The notes beneath the pieces are model-generated. The model did no database searches and was not told the origin of the DNA. It saw nothing but the letters and a program-made list of their open reading frames with translations. The position numbers and the translations under genes are program-made. A stretch of 64,000 nt of DNA from Eustoma russellianum (taxonomy: Eukaryota; Streptophyta; Magnoliopsida; Gentianales; Gentianaceae): assembly GCA_036186865.1 (NCBI GenBank), contig AP025056.1, forward strand, positions 29,083,482-29,147,481, in the 5' to 3' direction. Positions 1-10,141 of the stretch are shown here, one piece after another; the stretch's first letter is position 1, and every line of letters begins with the position of its first letter.

Positions 1-443
1 GACTATTAACGGCTACAAAGGTAACGATAGGTTACCTGGTTTGCTAGAACATATGTACAGTAAAAGTCCTAAGTTATTATATATCCATGACAAAGTGTTG
101 CAGCTTAGACTTAGCTTTGCTGCCTAGCTCGTGCTTGATCTCGTCACCTCGGTTTAGCAAATCTTTATTCCAGCTCAGCTTTGTTACCCTTTTTCACCTC
201 GGCTACTCTAAGTTCGTGCTCTCTTCATCTCAACTCTTCCTTTCTCTGGCCTAATCACCTCAGCACGGCATTAATACTTCGTTAGTCCAGTACAGTTTCA
301 CTTCTTCCACTCTACCTCAGCACGACCACTCTATATCCAGTCAACTCACCTCGGCTAACTTACTTCGGCCACTTGTATTAATCCTGCCAGCACAACCACT
401 TTTATATTCTGATCGGCACACCTTGGCTAGGATTATTTCTACA
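1..443 (-). repeat. copia 3' LTR, truncated by window edge
   Basis: Matches the right-hand LTR from about 5746 to 6208 in the same orientation: both carry the ACTAACGGCTA-like stretch, the repeated CTCGGC/CACCTCGG motifs and the terminal TTATTTCTACA. On the minus strand the LTR starts TGTAGA at 443, directly next to a purine tract. About 140 bp of its other end lie outside the window. Confidence 0.9.
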
Positions 444-458
444 CTCTCCCTCAAGTTT
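444..458 (-). other. polypurine tract of the copia element
   Basis: The minus strand reads AAACTTGAGGGAGAG directly before the LTR start. This is the usual position and composition of the plus-strand primer of copia elements. Confidence 0.75.
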
Positions 459-1240
459 AGTTGTATATACTATGTAATGGGAAACATTTGTTGAAACATG
501 CTTTTTTAAGATTTCAGTTACTTGATCTTTGGTGGAGATATGTTCTAGGCTAATATCACAACCTTTAATTTGTTTCTCGGATGAAATACTGTCGACTTTA
601 ACATGTTTTGACTTCTCGTATTGAACTAGATTCTCGTCCATACTTATAACTGATAGACTATCACATAATACTTTGATGGGTAATATTGTTATGATATCGA
701 GATCTTTAAGTACTCTTCTGATCTAGATGCCTTCGCATATACTTGATGCAAGTGCCCTTAACTCGGCTTCTATGATGCTCTTTAGACACAACCAGTTGCT
801 TCTTGCTCTGCTAAGTAATCAGGTTTCCCAAAGAAAAGGTTCCGCAGCCAGTTGTTGATCTCATGTATACCTTGGATCCAGCCCAATCAGCATCCGTAAA
901 AACTTTCATAAATTGGTATGCACTCTTTTTGAAACACATACCTCATCCTGTTGCATTCTTAAGGTAACTGAGAATTCTTATGGCAGCTTGGAGATGTTCA
1001 TCAGCAGGGCTGTGTACAAATTGAGATACAAAACTTACTGAATAACAAGTGTCAGGCTAGTGTGTTATAGATAGATTAATTTTCCAACTAGTTTTTGATA
1101 ACTAAGTTTTTTAGTAGGTTTGTATCCTATTGATTTCTTGGCTTATGTCCATGTTCTACAAAAGTATTTTCTAGCTTGCATCCGAGCAGACCAGTTTCTT
1201 TCAGAAGGTCCAGGATGTAATTCTTCTAGGATATATACAT
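459..1240 (-). pseudogene. copia RNase H domain remnant
   Basis: Minus-strand translation in several frames gives copia RNase H blocks: a segment around 740-790 containing EAELRAL, then KHVKVD and STKDQ near the C terminus (frame at 402-641, running into the LTR). The last blocks match the C-terminal part of copia RNase H, which ends Pol just before the polypurine tract. Stops and frameshifts interrupt it. Confidence 0.75.
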
Positions 1241-1930
1241 TCATTCTTTGTTCCTAGCAATCTCCATTCCTGCGAAATATCTTAGCTTTCCTAGATCCTT
1301 CATTTGAAAGTTTTTAGATAGTTGTGCCTTAATACAATCTATCCCATGGTTATCATTTCTTGTTGTTATGATATCATCTACATATGCTATTAGAATAGTT
1401 AGCTCCCCCTTAAGCGAAACCATGGTGAACAATGTATGGTCATTATGGCTTTGGGTAAACTTTAGGTCCTTCAAAGTTTTGGTGAGTGTTTTAAATCACG
1501 CTCTTGGTGACTGTTTAGCCCATATAGAGATTTTTTTGACCTACAGACCATATTTTCATTGGTCCTGTCATTGAACCCTTGTGGTATGCATATGTAAACA
1601 TCTTATGCTAAGTCTCCATTTATGAATGCATTTTTAACATCTAGTGATATAATTCCCAATCGAGGTTAACTGCTACAGAGAAAATGACCCTATGGTATTA
1701 AGTTTTGCAACCGGGACAAATGTTTCTAAATAATCTGTTCCATATGTTGAATGAATCCTTTGCCCATTAGTCTTACTTTGTATTTACTCACAGTTCCATC
1801 GTTGTTCATTTAACTGTGAATATCCATCTGGACCCAACATATTTTATCGTAGCCGAGCTGGGTATTAGCTCCCAAGTTTTATTGTTTTACTAAGGCATTC
1901 ATTCATTCATGCACATCGTTTCTCCATGCA
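1241..1930 (-). pseudogene. copia reverse transcriptase remnant
   Basis: The minus strand gives copia RT blocks in order: DGTVSKYK, KGFIQH, LDVKNAFINGDL, SLWAKQSPRA, DHTLF, then the catalytic YVDD box (about 1380) followed by KDLGKLRYFAGMEIAR. YVDD is the Ty1/copia form of the polymerase active site. The C-terminal 77 codons (1241-1474) are open; upstream parts have stops and a frameshift. Confidence 0.85.
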
Positions 1931-2330
1931 GGTCGGCTTAGTGCTTCTTGTATATTCTTGGGTATGAATTTATTATCGAGTGAACATATAAATATTTTTA
2001 AAGTTAGATTTCAATCTGTTGCATGATATAAAGTCTTCTATAGGATATTTGGTACAGAAAAGATTCTCAGCGTATTCTCTTATTCCTTTTCTTACTGCTA
2101 TTGGTGATACATGTACACAAGAAACCTTGTTCAGTGACAAGAACAGTTCAACAACCACCCTTGGCCGTGTGCCTCTTGTTTGGACTGAGCTATATCTGTC
2201 TCATTGAAGCTTGTGCGTGATCTAAGACCAGAAATCCACCCTTGGTACATGTCTTCAAGATGGTAGGATTCAGTTCCCCCACAATGTTCGTCCAAGGCGT
2301 TGATATAAAATCTAGTTTTGATCATTGATC
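1931..2330 (-). pseudogene. copia integrase-RT linker remnant
   Basis: Minus-strand pieces such as YPIEDFISCN and PKNIQEALSRPAWRNDVHE (about 1880-2100) match the region between integrase and RT in plant copia polyproteins. The segment near 2131-2325 is open but not recognisable. Broken and non-functional. Confidence 0.6.
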
Positions 2331-2828
2331 AAAGAAAACACAAGGGAATACCTTGCTGGGTAGCCTTTAGCTAAAATATTCTATTTTTCATTCAATTCTT
2401 GGTTTTTCCAGGCAGCAGGCCGCTCATACATATAACCCTATTATGTTAAACCTAATTTAGAAGAGATAGGATAGGTCTTCTACTTGAACACTATCATCTC
2501 AGAATCTGATCAATCTTACACCCGTTATCTCGGTTATCTAGGGGCCAAATATATCAATGAGGTCTTCTAGAAAGTTTTAGACTCAGATTTATAGTTTCCA
2601 TATCATCTTGAATCATCTAACAAAAACAACTCATGATGCAGTTATGGACAAAATACCAAGATAGTCTCACCCTGTGAAAAACCCTACTTTTTAGCCCTCT
2701 TTTTCTGATTCAGAAAGTCTATTTTCCTTTCTTTCCTTCAAATTTTGTAATGCCTAAAAACACTCTACAAACCTATAATATGACTCCAAAATGTACTACA
2801 ACGGAGTACAAGCCATGACAGCCGAAAA
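2331..2828. other. unassigned copia interior; integrase core not found
   Basis: By position this should hold the catalytic core of the copia integrase, but no D,D,E blocks are visible in any frame. Either the core was replaced or deleted, or it has decayed beyond recognition. No gene seen on either strand. Confidence 0.5.
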
Positions 2829-3940
2829 CTAGACCATGTAAGACCTTTTACACAATTGATACGCGAGTTTTGTATGTTTAGCTAATTGACAAGTTTCACA
2901 AATAATGCATTTAAGTTCAACATAAATGAATAATTTTGGCATTAAACTTTTGAGATATACAAAATTGGGATGACCAAGTCTGTTATGCCATAGTAAAATA
3001 TCCCTTATACAAAAATTTATAGGGTGCAAAATACTAGTATTCTGATCATTTGGCAGCTCGGTTATGTTAATTAAGGCTCTGTTTTCAGACTCCAGTAGGA
3101 ACAATCCCACTATATTTTTAGCATTGCCAATCATCCTCTTCATTTTGTTTTCCTGAAAAAAACATTTTGTGGATAAGTAACAGGCTATACAATTATTGTC
3201 CCTAATTAGTTTACCTACTAATAACATACTAAAGCTTAAGATAGGGACATGCAAGACATCTTTTAGCAACACCTTATTATTAATTATCGCAGAACTATTC
3301 CACTAACTACTAATAAAGTTCCATTAGTAATTTTAATCTTCTTAGGTACTGAAAACAAAGAGTAGGAGTTCTAGAAGGTTACCATTACTTGTCATATGGT
3401 AAGTAGCCTCGGAGTCTACAATCCATGAACTGCTGGTGCTCGGCTAGATATAGGCTGTCATGCTAGCTTGAATTGATTCAGCTCAGCCACGTTGTCTGCT
3501 TAGCAATTTGATCAGAGTTGTGATCTGATCCTTCGTATGGATCTCAGCTTCAGCTATCTAGGCTGTGCCAAGGTGTGTTGTACTCTGCGTAGCTACGCCG
3601 AGCTGCATTGTGTTGCCGGCCTGGTCTGCAACACTTTGTCCAACAACAAATGGTTTTGAATGTGGCCTCTAGGGGGCATAGCTAGTCTTTAGTAGGGGTT
3701 TTTCATCTCATACTATCTCAGCTTGCAACTTCCAACAATTATCGACTGCATATTCTTCCTTTTTGCAGTACTTGCACACTTCACTTGCAGAAGTAAAGTA
3801 CCGTTTAACAGCCAGACCAGGAACTTCTACTGGTTATTCAGTAAGCAGCGCTGAGGTATCTATATTTGGAGCACCTTGCATCACGACCTTCTTCCGACTA
3901 TTTTCATGTTTGATCTCAGCTCTACACAGGTTAAGAACCA
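2829..3940 (-). pseudogene. copia NC knuckle/protease/gag-pre-integrase, duplicate 1
   Basis: The open minus-strand frame 3272-2829 (147 codons) is a gag-pre-integrase domain: LHVP, VGKLIRDNNC, LLWHNRLGHP and CETCQLAKH, the last two forming the HHCC zinc-binding pattern. Upstream, to about 3940, are a protease-like stretch and a degenerate knuckle (CKYCKKEEYAVDNC, with Tyr in place of His). It aligns base for base with 4035-5080 at an offset of about 1.15-1.18 kb. Confidence 0.8.
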
Positions 3941-4034
3941 TCTTACACCGTTGATATTAGCTATTCTAGATGGTCGTCATATATTAGAGTGAATAAGATT
4001 AAATGGTGCAGATGACTAGTATATTTTAGCTGGG

Positions 4035-5080
4035 TAACTCTGTTTTGTATGTTTAGCTAATTGACAAGTTTCACTAGTAATGCTTTTAAGGTCAACAGAA
4101 ATGAATATATTTGGCATTCAACGTTTGAGATATACAAAATAGGGATGACTCAGTCTGTTATGCCATAGCAAAATATCCCCTATACAAGAACTTCTAGGTT
4201 GCAAAATATTAGTAGTATTCTAATCATTTGGCAGCTCGGTTGTGCTTATTAAGGCTCTGTTTTCAGACTCCATTAGGAACAGTCCTGCTATACTTTTAGC
4301 ACTGCCAATCATCTCCTTCATTTTGTTTTCCTGCAAACGGCATTTTGTTGATGAGAAGCATGCTATACAATTATTATCCCTAGTTAGTTTACCTACTGAT
4401 AACAGATTGAAGTTTAAGCTAGGGACATGCAAGACAACTTTTAGGAACATCTTATTATTAATTATCGCAGAACCTATTCTAATAACTTCTAATGAAATTT
4501 CATAAGGAATTTTAACCTTGTTAGGTTCTGAAAACAAAGAGTAGGAGTTTAGAAGGTCACCATTACTTGTCATGTTGTTTGTAGCCCCGGAGTATATGAT
4601 CTGTAAACTAATGATGCTTGACTGGATGTAGCCTGCCATTTGATTCAGCTCGACCACATTGTATTCTCAGCAACTTGATCAGAGTTGTGATCTGATCCTT
4701 TGTAGGGATCTCAGCTTCAGCTATCAGGTCTTAGTCGAGGTGTATTGTACTCTGTCGAGCTGCGCCAAGCTGCATTGTGTTGTCAACCTGATGTGCAGCA
4801 CTTTATCCAGCAGTAAGTAGTTTTGAATGTGGTCTCCAGGGGGCATTGCTAGTCTTTAGTGGAGGTTTCCCCTCGCATACTAGCTTAGCTTGCAATTTTC
4901 AACAGTCATCGACCGTATGTCCTTCCGTTTTGAAGTACTTGCACACTTTACTTCTTACAGAAGTAAATTACCATTTAACAGCCAACCACATACTTCTGCT
5001 GGTTGTTCAGTAAGCAGTACTGAGGTCTCTGTATTTGGAGCACCTCCCATCATGGCCTTCTTGCGACTCTCTTCATATTT
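4035..5080 (-). pseudogene. copia NC knuckle/protease/gag-pre-integrase, duplicate 2
   Basis: The open minus-strand frame 4657-4220 (145 codons) runs through the protease motif region (IIYSGATNNMTSN, where copia normally has D-S-G-A; the catalytic Asp is lost) into LHVPSLNFNLLSVGKLTRDN. Further upstream are a knuckle-like stretch and the gag C-terminal YEESRKKAMMGG. This copy joins to the gag start, so it is probably the original; the other is the extra one. Confidence 0.8.
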
Positions 5081-5592
5081 GATCTCAGTGAAGGCAGTTT
5101 GCATGCTCGAAAGTGGTTTGGTCAGTAGGGTTTAATATTTTTACACATCAAGACTGACTTCTTTAAGCTCATGGAGACGATCCTCAGTTTCATATAACTC
5201 GGAGATGTTGTTTTTGTGTTGAGTACATCTCCTTTACAGCAACTCTGGTTTCTGCTGTAGCGTTGTACTCATGAACTGATCAGAAATGTCCCGGTGATTT
5301 GCATAATTTTCAGTAGGAATAACAATTGTTCCATATAAGTATTCCTCCTTATCTTTGCTAGTGATGAACATTTCCACTTCTCAAGACCACGAGAGGTGGT
5401 TATCTCCCTTTAATTTATGAATGGTAATGACAATCAGGAATCAACAGATAATTGAGGATAATGGACCACTCCTGATATCTGATCCGAAGCGGATGTGGCC
5501 TCCGTATATTCAGATGAGCTGAAGGGTGTAGTCATTTAAAGAACTTTAAGATAGTAGAAAAGCGGTAGGTAGTTAGAAATGAATCAGATTTT
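5081..5592 (-). pseudogene. copia gag N-terminal remnant
   Basis: The minus strand from the PBS inward gives gag-like fragments (SSEYTEATSASDQISGV, then a decayed GNYxxWS-type region), interrupted by several stops. Identification rests on position between PBS and knuckle and on weak similarity to plant copia Gag. Confidence 0.55.
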
Positions 5593-5603
5593 CTCTGATA
5601 CCA
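5593..5603 (-). other. primer binding site (tRNA-Met type)
   Basis: The minus strand reads TGGTATCAGAG immediately inside the LTR (the LTR ends CTCGACA). This is the complement of the 3' end of plant initiator tRNA-Met, the usual primer. Confidence 0.9.
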
Positions 5604-6208
5604 TGTCGAGATTTAAAGAATTTGAAATTTATTCAAGTTGGTTGTAAATTAGAAAGTGATTCTCCTTTTATAGGAGGTTATTTTTACTACTAACTGCTTT
5701 ATTTCTATCCTAGAATGTTTCTTGTTTATCTATAGTAACTTGATATGAATACTAACGGCTATAAAAATAATGACTAGTTAGATGGTCTGTTTGAACATAT
5801 GTACAGTAAAAGTCTTAAGTTATATATACATGACTAAGTGTTGTAGCCCGGCCTTAGCTTTACTGTCTAACTCATGCTTGACCTCGTTACCTCAGTTCAA
5901 CACATCTTTATTAGCTCAGGTTTGTTACCCTTCTTAACCTTGGCTACTCTCAGTTTTATGCTCTTCTTGACCTCAGCTCTTCCTTTCTCTGCCCTGATCA
6001 CCTCAGCACGGCAATAATACTTCGTCAGTCCAACACAACTTCACTTCTCCCACTCTACCTCACCACGTCCACTTCTATATTTAGGTCACCTCACCTCGGT
6101 TGATTCACTTCGGCCACTTGTCTTATTTCCTCCAGTACGGCCACTTTTATATTCAAGTTGGTGCACCTTCGCTGAACTCAGTACACCTCGGCTGGACTTA
6201 TTTCTACA
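5604..6208 (-). repeat. copia 5' LTR (605 bp)
   Basis: Bounded on the plus strand by TG (5604, next to the PBS) and CA (6208), i.e. TGTAGA...CGACA on the minus strand. Matches 1-443 over the shared part. The 5 bp outside (TTGCC) should be the target duplication, but its partner lies outside the window. Confidence 0.9.
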
Positions 6209-6340
6209 TTGCCTGGTTCTGCAACTCCTCAAACAGGAAAGGACGAGAGGTGTTTGGTTAGCTCTAACATCGAGCCCTTACAGGTGACCCTGACGAAGAT
6301 TTCTGGAAAAACAACTTCTCTTTTCTAGGTACAGTTTCAC
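6209..6340. other. short spacer between copia LTR and solo LTR
   Basis: 132 bp that became separated from 8309 onward when the solo LTR inserted. One plus-strand frame is open for about 40 codons but matches nothing I recognise. Confidence 0.4.
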
Positions 6341-6842
6341 TGTTATATCCCATTTTTTAATAAGGGTAAAAAGGGTATTTAGGCTAATTAATTATTAAAC
6401 CTAATTTGATTAGGAAATTTTCCCTAAACCCTAATCAAATTCTATTTAAGTAGGTTGACGTTCTCCCCCTTCCTCATATCAAAATCAGTCGTTCCTCTTA
6501 GGAAAAAAAGAATAGCGATCTTCTTCTTCCAAGCCACAAAGCCGCCATTTTCAGGAGGAGCACCACCAGCCGATCAACCTTTCAAACACGTATCAATTAC
6601 CAAGTAGGTGCCCCTTTAACATCCGTTGAAGGAAACAAACAAAAGTCTTTAATTTCTCTATGAAAACGAGATCTTGCATTAGTATTTGTGGTTGTATAGA
6701 TGCTTGATTGTTAGATTATATGCGTATGTGATGAATTGTATGTCCGTATATATGATCGTATATGTATATATATGTATGATGCTATTTTCGTATGAAAACT
6801 CGAAAAAATTTGATTTTTGATGTGCGTGTGAATACCGAAATC

Positions 6843-6994
6843 GTAGGAAGAAGCGTTTGTGCCGGCGGTGCATGGCCGGTGGTGGCGGGCTATGACCACG
6901 TGCTGCCGGACGGAGGTCGCAGGAAGAAGTGTTTATGCCGGCGACGCATGGCCGGTGGTGGTGGGCTATGACCACGTGTTGCCGGATGGAGGAA
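6843..6994 (+). repeat. 2 x 76-bp tandem duplication with G-boxes in solo LTR
   Basis: Two units start at 6843 and 6919, each reading AGGAAGAAG.GTTT.TGCCGGCG and so on to TGCCGGA.GGAGG. Each contains GACCACGTG; the CACGTG cores are at 6897-6902 and 6973-6978. CACGTG is the G-box bound by plant bZIP and bHLH factors. Confidence 0.8.
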
Positions 6995-7230
6995 TAAAGG
7001 TGAAGGGGGGGCTGAGAGGGGGATGGGGGGTGGTGCGGGCTGGGCAGTGGGGGTGCTGTTGTGGGGGCGTCTGTTTGGGGGGGCCTGGATGGGGGCAGGA
7101 GTGGTGAAAGGGGGTGGGCTTGGAGGGAGAAAGGGGGGTGCGGTATGGCAAAGGGGGCCTGAGGGAGAGAGGGGGGCGGTTGAGAGGCAGGGGGTGGAGG
7201 AAGAGGTCGGCCAGGGGGTTCCGTTGAATG
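6995..7230 (+). repeat. G-rich tract in solo LTR
   Basis: Dense runs of three to seven G on the plus strand, favourable for G-quadruplexes. The complementary strand is therefore C-rich and open for long stretches encoding Pro/Ser-rich sequence, which I do not regard as a gene. Confidence 0.75.
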
Positions 7231-7530
7231 AAGGGGAGGTTTGGGACGAAAGCATAAAAGGGGAATTAAAGTTTGGAAATGAAGGCAGGAAAAGAAGAAA
7301 TTTTGAAACGAAAACAGAGGGTGAAAATAGAAAAGAAAATTTAAGGAAAAAGTGAATCGCAAAAGACGCAGGAAGCTGAAGGAAAAAAAAGAAAAAGGAA
7401 AAAGAAAAGAGAAATTAAATGAAGGATTCCGTGTATGGTTTCTGTGCATTCATGCATCACGACATTGCATATATGATATGATACGTTCTGTTCTGTTAGA
7501 ATATGCGAGACATAAGTCGCATATCGGATC

Positions 7531-7569
7531 TGTTCCGTTCCGTTCCATTCCATTCCGTTCTGTTCTGTT
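7531..7569 (+). repeat. GTTCC/ATTCC pentanucleotide microsatellite
   Basis: Seven to eight imperfect units of TTCCG/TTCCA/TTCTG in a row inside the solo LTR. Confidence 0.8.
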
Positions 7570-7684
7570 AGGACACGGGGTCATGCATTACACAATTAGA
7601 TGAATGTTCTGAGAAGGTATGTTTGTCATGCATCACGTATGTGACATTGCATTTCACGCTCATTCTGCATGGTTATGTGCTTGA

Positions 7685-7771
7685 TTGTTTTAAGAAGTTA
7701 TGACCGTTATATGTTGTTTTAAGAAGATATGACCGTTATACGTTGTTTTAATAAGTTCTGACCATTATACG
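7685..7771 (+). repeat. 3 x 29-bp tandem array in solo LTR
   Basis: Units start at 7685, 7714 and 7743 with consensus TTGTTTTAAGAAG then TATGACCGTTATACG. Each has TGACC(G/A)TTAT; CCGTTA-type sites are bound by MYB factors. A position upstream of the LTR end fits an enhancer array, but function is inferred only. Confidence 0.75.
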
Positions 7772-8551
7772 TATTTGTGAAAACGTGGACAGTCTATTTT
7801 CGTATTACAGTACGTATATGTATTTCACTACTGTCCTAGCATGTATGATCTCACAGGGCCGATGCAGGCAGGGTACCTACTGAGTGACGTTTTTGTCGCT
7901 CACACCGTTCGTTTTGTTTCTTGCAGACGATTCAGGGTATGATTACATATGGGTTGGAGAAGATTCAGAGTGGGCTCAGTGGGACTAGTAGAGACTATTT
8001 GGAGATTGAGGATCAAGGATTGAGGAAGCTTTATTCTATTTATTATTTCATTTGAGGACATAGCTTAGGGATTCTTATTTAGTTATTTTACGACATCGTT
8101 TAAGCGATTATGACTTGACTTTGACTATATATGATTTTGGGGATTTTACCTTCGATTTAGGGTTTTGAATTGATTTATTTTGCTTCCGCAATCGGATACT
8201 CTGTCGTTTTGATAAGTGCAGGGATTTGTACAGACGCCTTGTATATCCCTTAGTGGAATACGGCGAGCGTACCGGTTCTGACTCTAAAGTTCGGGATGGG
8301 ACACTACATTCACCTAAGTAGAACATTAATGCCAACGAAACCTGCTTGGACCCAGAGGTGGCCAAGCAATTGAACTGAGGCTTGGTGCTGCACAGAGATT
8401 TTGTAGCTGTGAGACAACTTCCAACTGCTGAGATTTTGGAGTACTTAGATGTTAGTGAGGTAGAGGTACACTAACATAGACTGCTCTTTACTTTGCTATT
8501 CTATACTTTCGGCTTCCTTTCATCTTGTAGTCTGTACTCTCATAGCTAGTA

Positions 8552-8890
8552 TGAATGATTGAGCCGAACGTCAAGCCAAAGACTCTGAGCAACTCCAAGT
8601 CCTGCGCAGTGAGCATGAGAATCTTAAAGAGCTGACAAAGGAGATGGGGGTTGAATTAAAGGAGCTGTGCAGTAGAAAATCTGAAATGGAGGAGAAGTTA
8701 GCCGAAAAGGAGAAGGAAGCCGATGAAGCCTTGTCTAACTTGAGGGTTGCCGAGGCCACAATCTCGCTCTGGAAGATAGAGTGCAGGATAGGATGCTGAG
8801 ATCGCGGAGCTGCAGAACAAAGCTAAGGCCATTCAAGGTGATGCGGATCAATTGACTGGCCTTCCAGAGGATACAAGGAAAAAATGGTTA
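8552..8890 (+). pseudogene. coiled-coil protein fragment, frameshifted
   Basis: One frame from about 8560 to 8796 is open and strongly heptad-like (LQVLRSEHENLKELTKEMG, then MEEKLAEKEKEADEAL), rich in Glu, Lys and Leu. After a shift near 8785 a second frame (DAEIAELQNKAKAIQG) carries on to about 8890. It resembles the coiled-coil tail of plant transposon or gag-like proteins, but I cannot name the family. No start codon in context; likely a relic. Confidence 0.5.
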
Positions 8891-9043
8891 GAAAAACGGA
8901 ACTCAGATTCTGTACAGTGCAGCGTGTGTGTTCGTATAAACTGAAACAGCACAGCATGCAAAATGAGGCGAGTCCAGGACTCTGTGCTTAAGATGAATTG
9001 CTCCGGCATACTGTGCCCAATCGGAAATTGCAAACGTCTTCCA

Positions 9044-9350
9044 GGATACAACGGCTAACAGTTCGAACGAGTGGCACTACTGCGTAAGAACTCCACGAAT
9101 CTGGCAGATGTTCTGACTTCTCGGATTGATGGAAACGTATGCAGCAGCAGGCAGAATGCAGCAGGCAGATTGTATATATGAAGGAATGCAGAGGAAAACG
9201 GCAAATACAACGGCTAACAGTTCGAACGAGTGGCACTACTACCTAAGAACTCCATAAACCTGACAGATGTTCTGAATTCTCGGATTGCTGGAAACATATG
9301 CACTAGCAGGCAGAATGTATGTATGCAGGAATGCAGAGGAAAACGGCCGA
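9044..9350 (+). repeat. 2 x ~159-bp tandem duplication
   Basis: The segment beginning ATACAACGGCTAACAGTTCG at about 9046 recurs at 9205 and includes GAGTGGCACTACT, TGGCAGATGTTCTGA and GCAGAGGAAAACGG in both units. The second unit lacks a short CAGCAGCAG-type stretch. No coding potential; purpose unknown. Confidence 0.8.
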
Positions 9351-9355
9351 GGAAA

Positions 9356-9781
9356 AACGCAGCAGTGGAAGAAGGAAAATTTTGTGTACAGAGGCAGAGC
9401 ATTGCCTCTATTTATATATGAAAATTGGTGGGCGGTTAAAGGCACCCACGATCGCCGATAGCACCCACGATCATCAGTAGTGCTACTAACACGCGATCGG
9501 CGCCAGCAACCCCACGATCGGAAGTAATTCCACGAAGCCATTGAATCAGTCGTAGGATTAATTGGAGCCGTATATCATCATGATTTAATCATAACCGTAG
9601 GATCAGATAAATTATTTTTTAAAAAAATTTAAAAGGAAATTTGTGCAAAAAGATAAGAACCGGGCGGGCGAGCCACGAGCCAAGCCGAGCTGAGCTGGCC
9701 GACCGGACGAGTGGGCGGCGACGCGCGCGTGTGTGATAGTCATCTGCATCTTCCTTTCGGTCAAAAATTCTCTTGTCCTTA
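9356..9781. other. no gene seen; GC-rich stretch
   Basis: Non-coding. Contains repeated CACCCACGATC words around 9440-9510 and a short GC-rich stretch (9660-9730, CGGGCGGGCGAGCC and similar). I cannot assign it to a known element. Confidence 0.4.
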
Positions 9782-10141
9782 GGGCACATCTAAAGTGTCT
9801 CTCCTAACACTATATTTGGTGGTATTTTTCCTTCAATTGGCCAATGTGGTATATTTGGAAAAGGATGATGTGTTCAATTCTCATGAAGCCATATCATCAT
9901 TTTTCTATTTTTCAACCATTTTTTACTCCTACTTTGAGCATTAATTTTTCATTCACCCGATATCGAAATTGAGTGATTCAAAATTCTAAAATCATCTAAT
10001 TATTACGTAGATAATTTTAGGACTCATTAGTTTCTATTTTTTATTCACGAAAAATAATCATAATTAAGCTCAAAATATGTTGCTCACCAACTTTGGACAA
10101 ACCCATTTTCCAATTTTCCAATTTTCCTCTAACAATGCCCA
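9782..10141. mobile_element. possible MITE-like element (weak)
   Basis: An AT-rich 360-bp segment begins GGGCACATCTAAAGTG and ends TCTAACAATGCCC, so only about 5-6 terminal bases are inverted. The ends resemble PIF/Harbinger-type MITEs, but I find no matching target duplication (TTA left, ACA right). Low confidence. Confidence 0.25.

Larger units (their letters stand above)
1..6208 (-). mobile_element. Ty1/copia LTR retrotransposon, decayed, left end outside window
   Basis: On the minus strand the order is LTR (6208-5604), PBS (5603-5593), gag, CCHC knuckle, protease, gag-pre-integrase, RT, RNase H, purine tract and second LTR (443 to beyond the window edge). PR, then integrase, then RT/RNase H is the Ty1/copia order. 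The frames are broken throughout, the integrase catalytic core is not recognisable, and about 1 kb of gag-PR-preIN is duplicated. It could not be autonomous. Confidence 0.9.
6341..8308 (+). repeat. solo LTR of a gypsy-type element (1,968 bp), intact TSD
   Basis: Starts TGTTATATCCC and ends GGGACACTACA; the last 90 bp have the layout seen at the end of the Tek-1 LTR (CCTTAGTG/GAATACGGCG..., then CTACA). It is flanked by the perfect 5-bp duplication TTCAC (6336-6340 and 8309-8313). No PBS or internal region follows, so this is a solo LTR left by LTR-LTR recombination. It contains a 76-bp tandem duplication, a G-rich tract, a pentanucleotide run and a 3 x 29-bp array. Confidence 0.9.

Noticed and set aside
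6679..7449. 256-codon minus-strand Pro/Ser-rich open frame
   Set aside because: It is the complement of the G-rich tract in the solo LTR; composition alone keeps it open, and no domain or conserved start is seen.
9782..10141. Confident call of a Harbinger-type MITE
   Set aside because: Only a few terminal bases are inverted and the flanking triplets do not match; kept as a low-confidence feature only.
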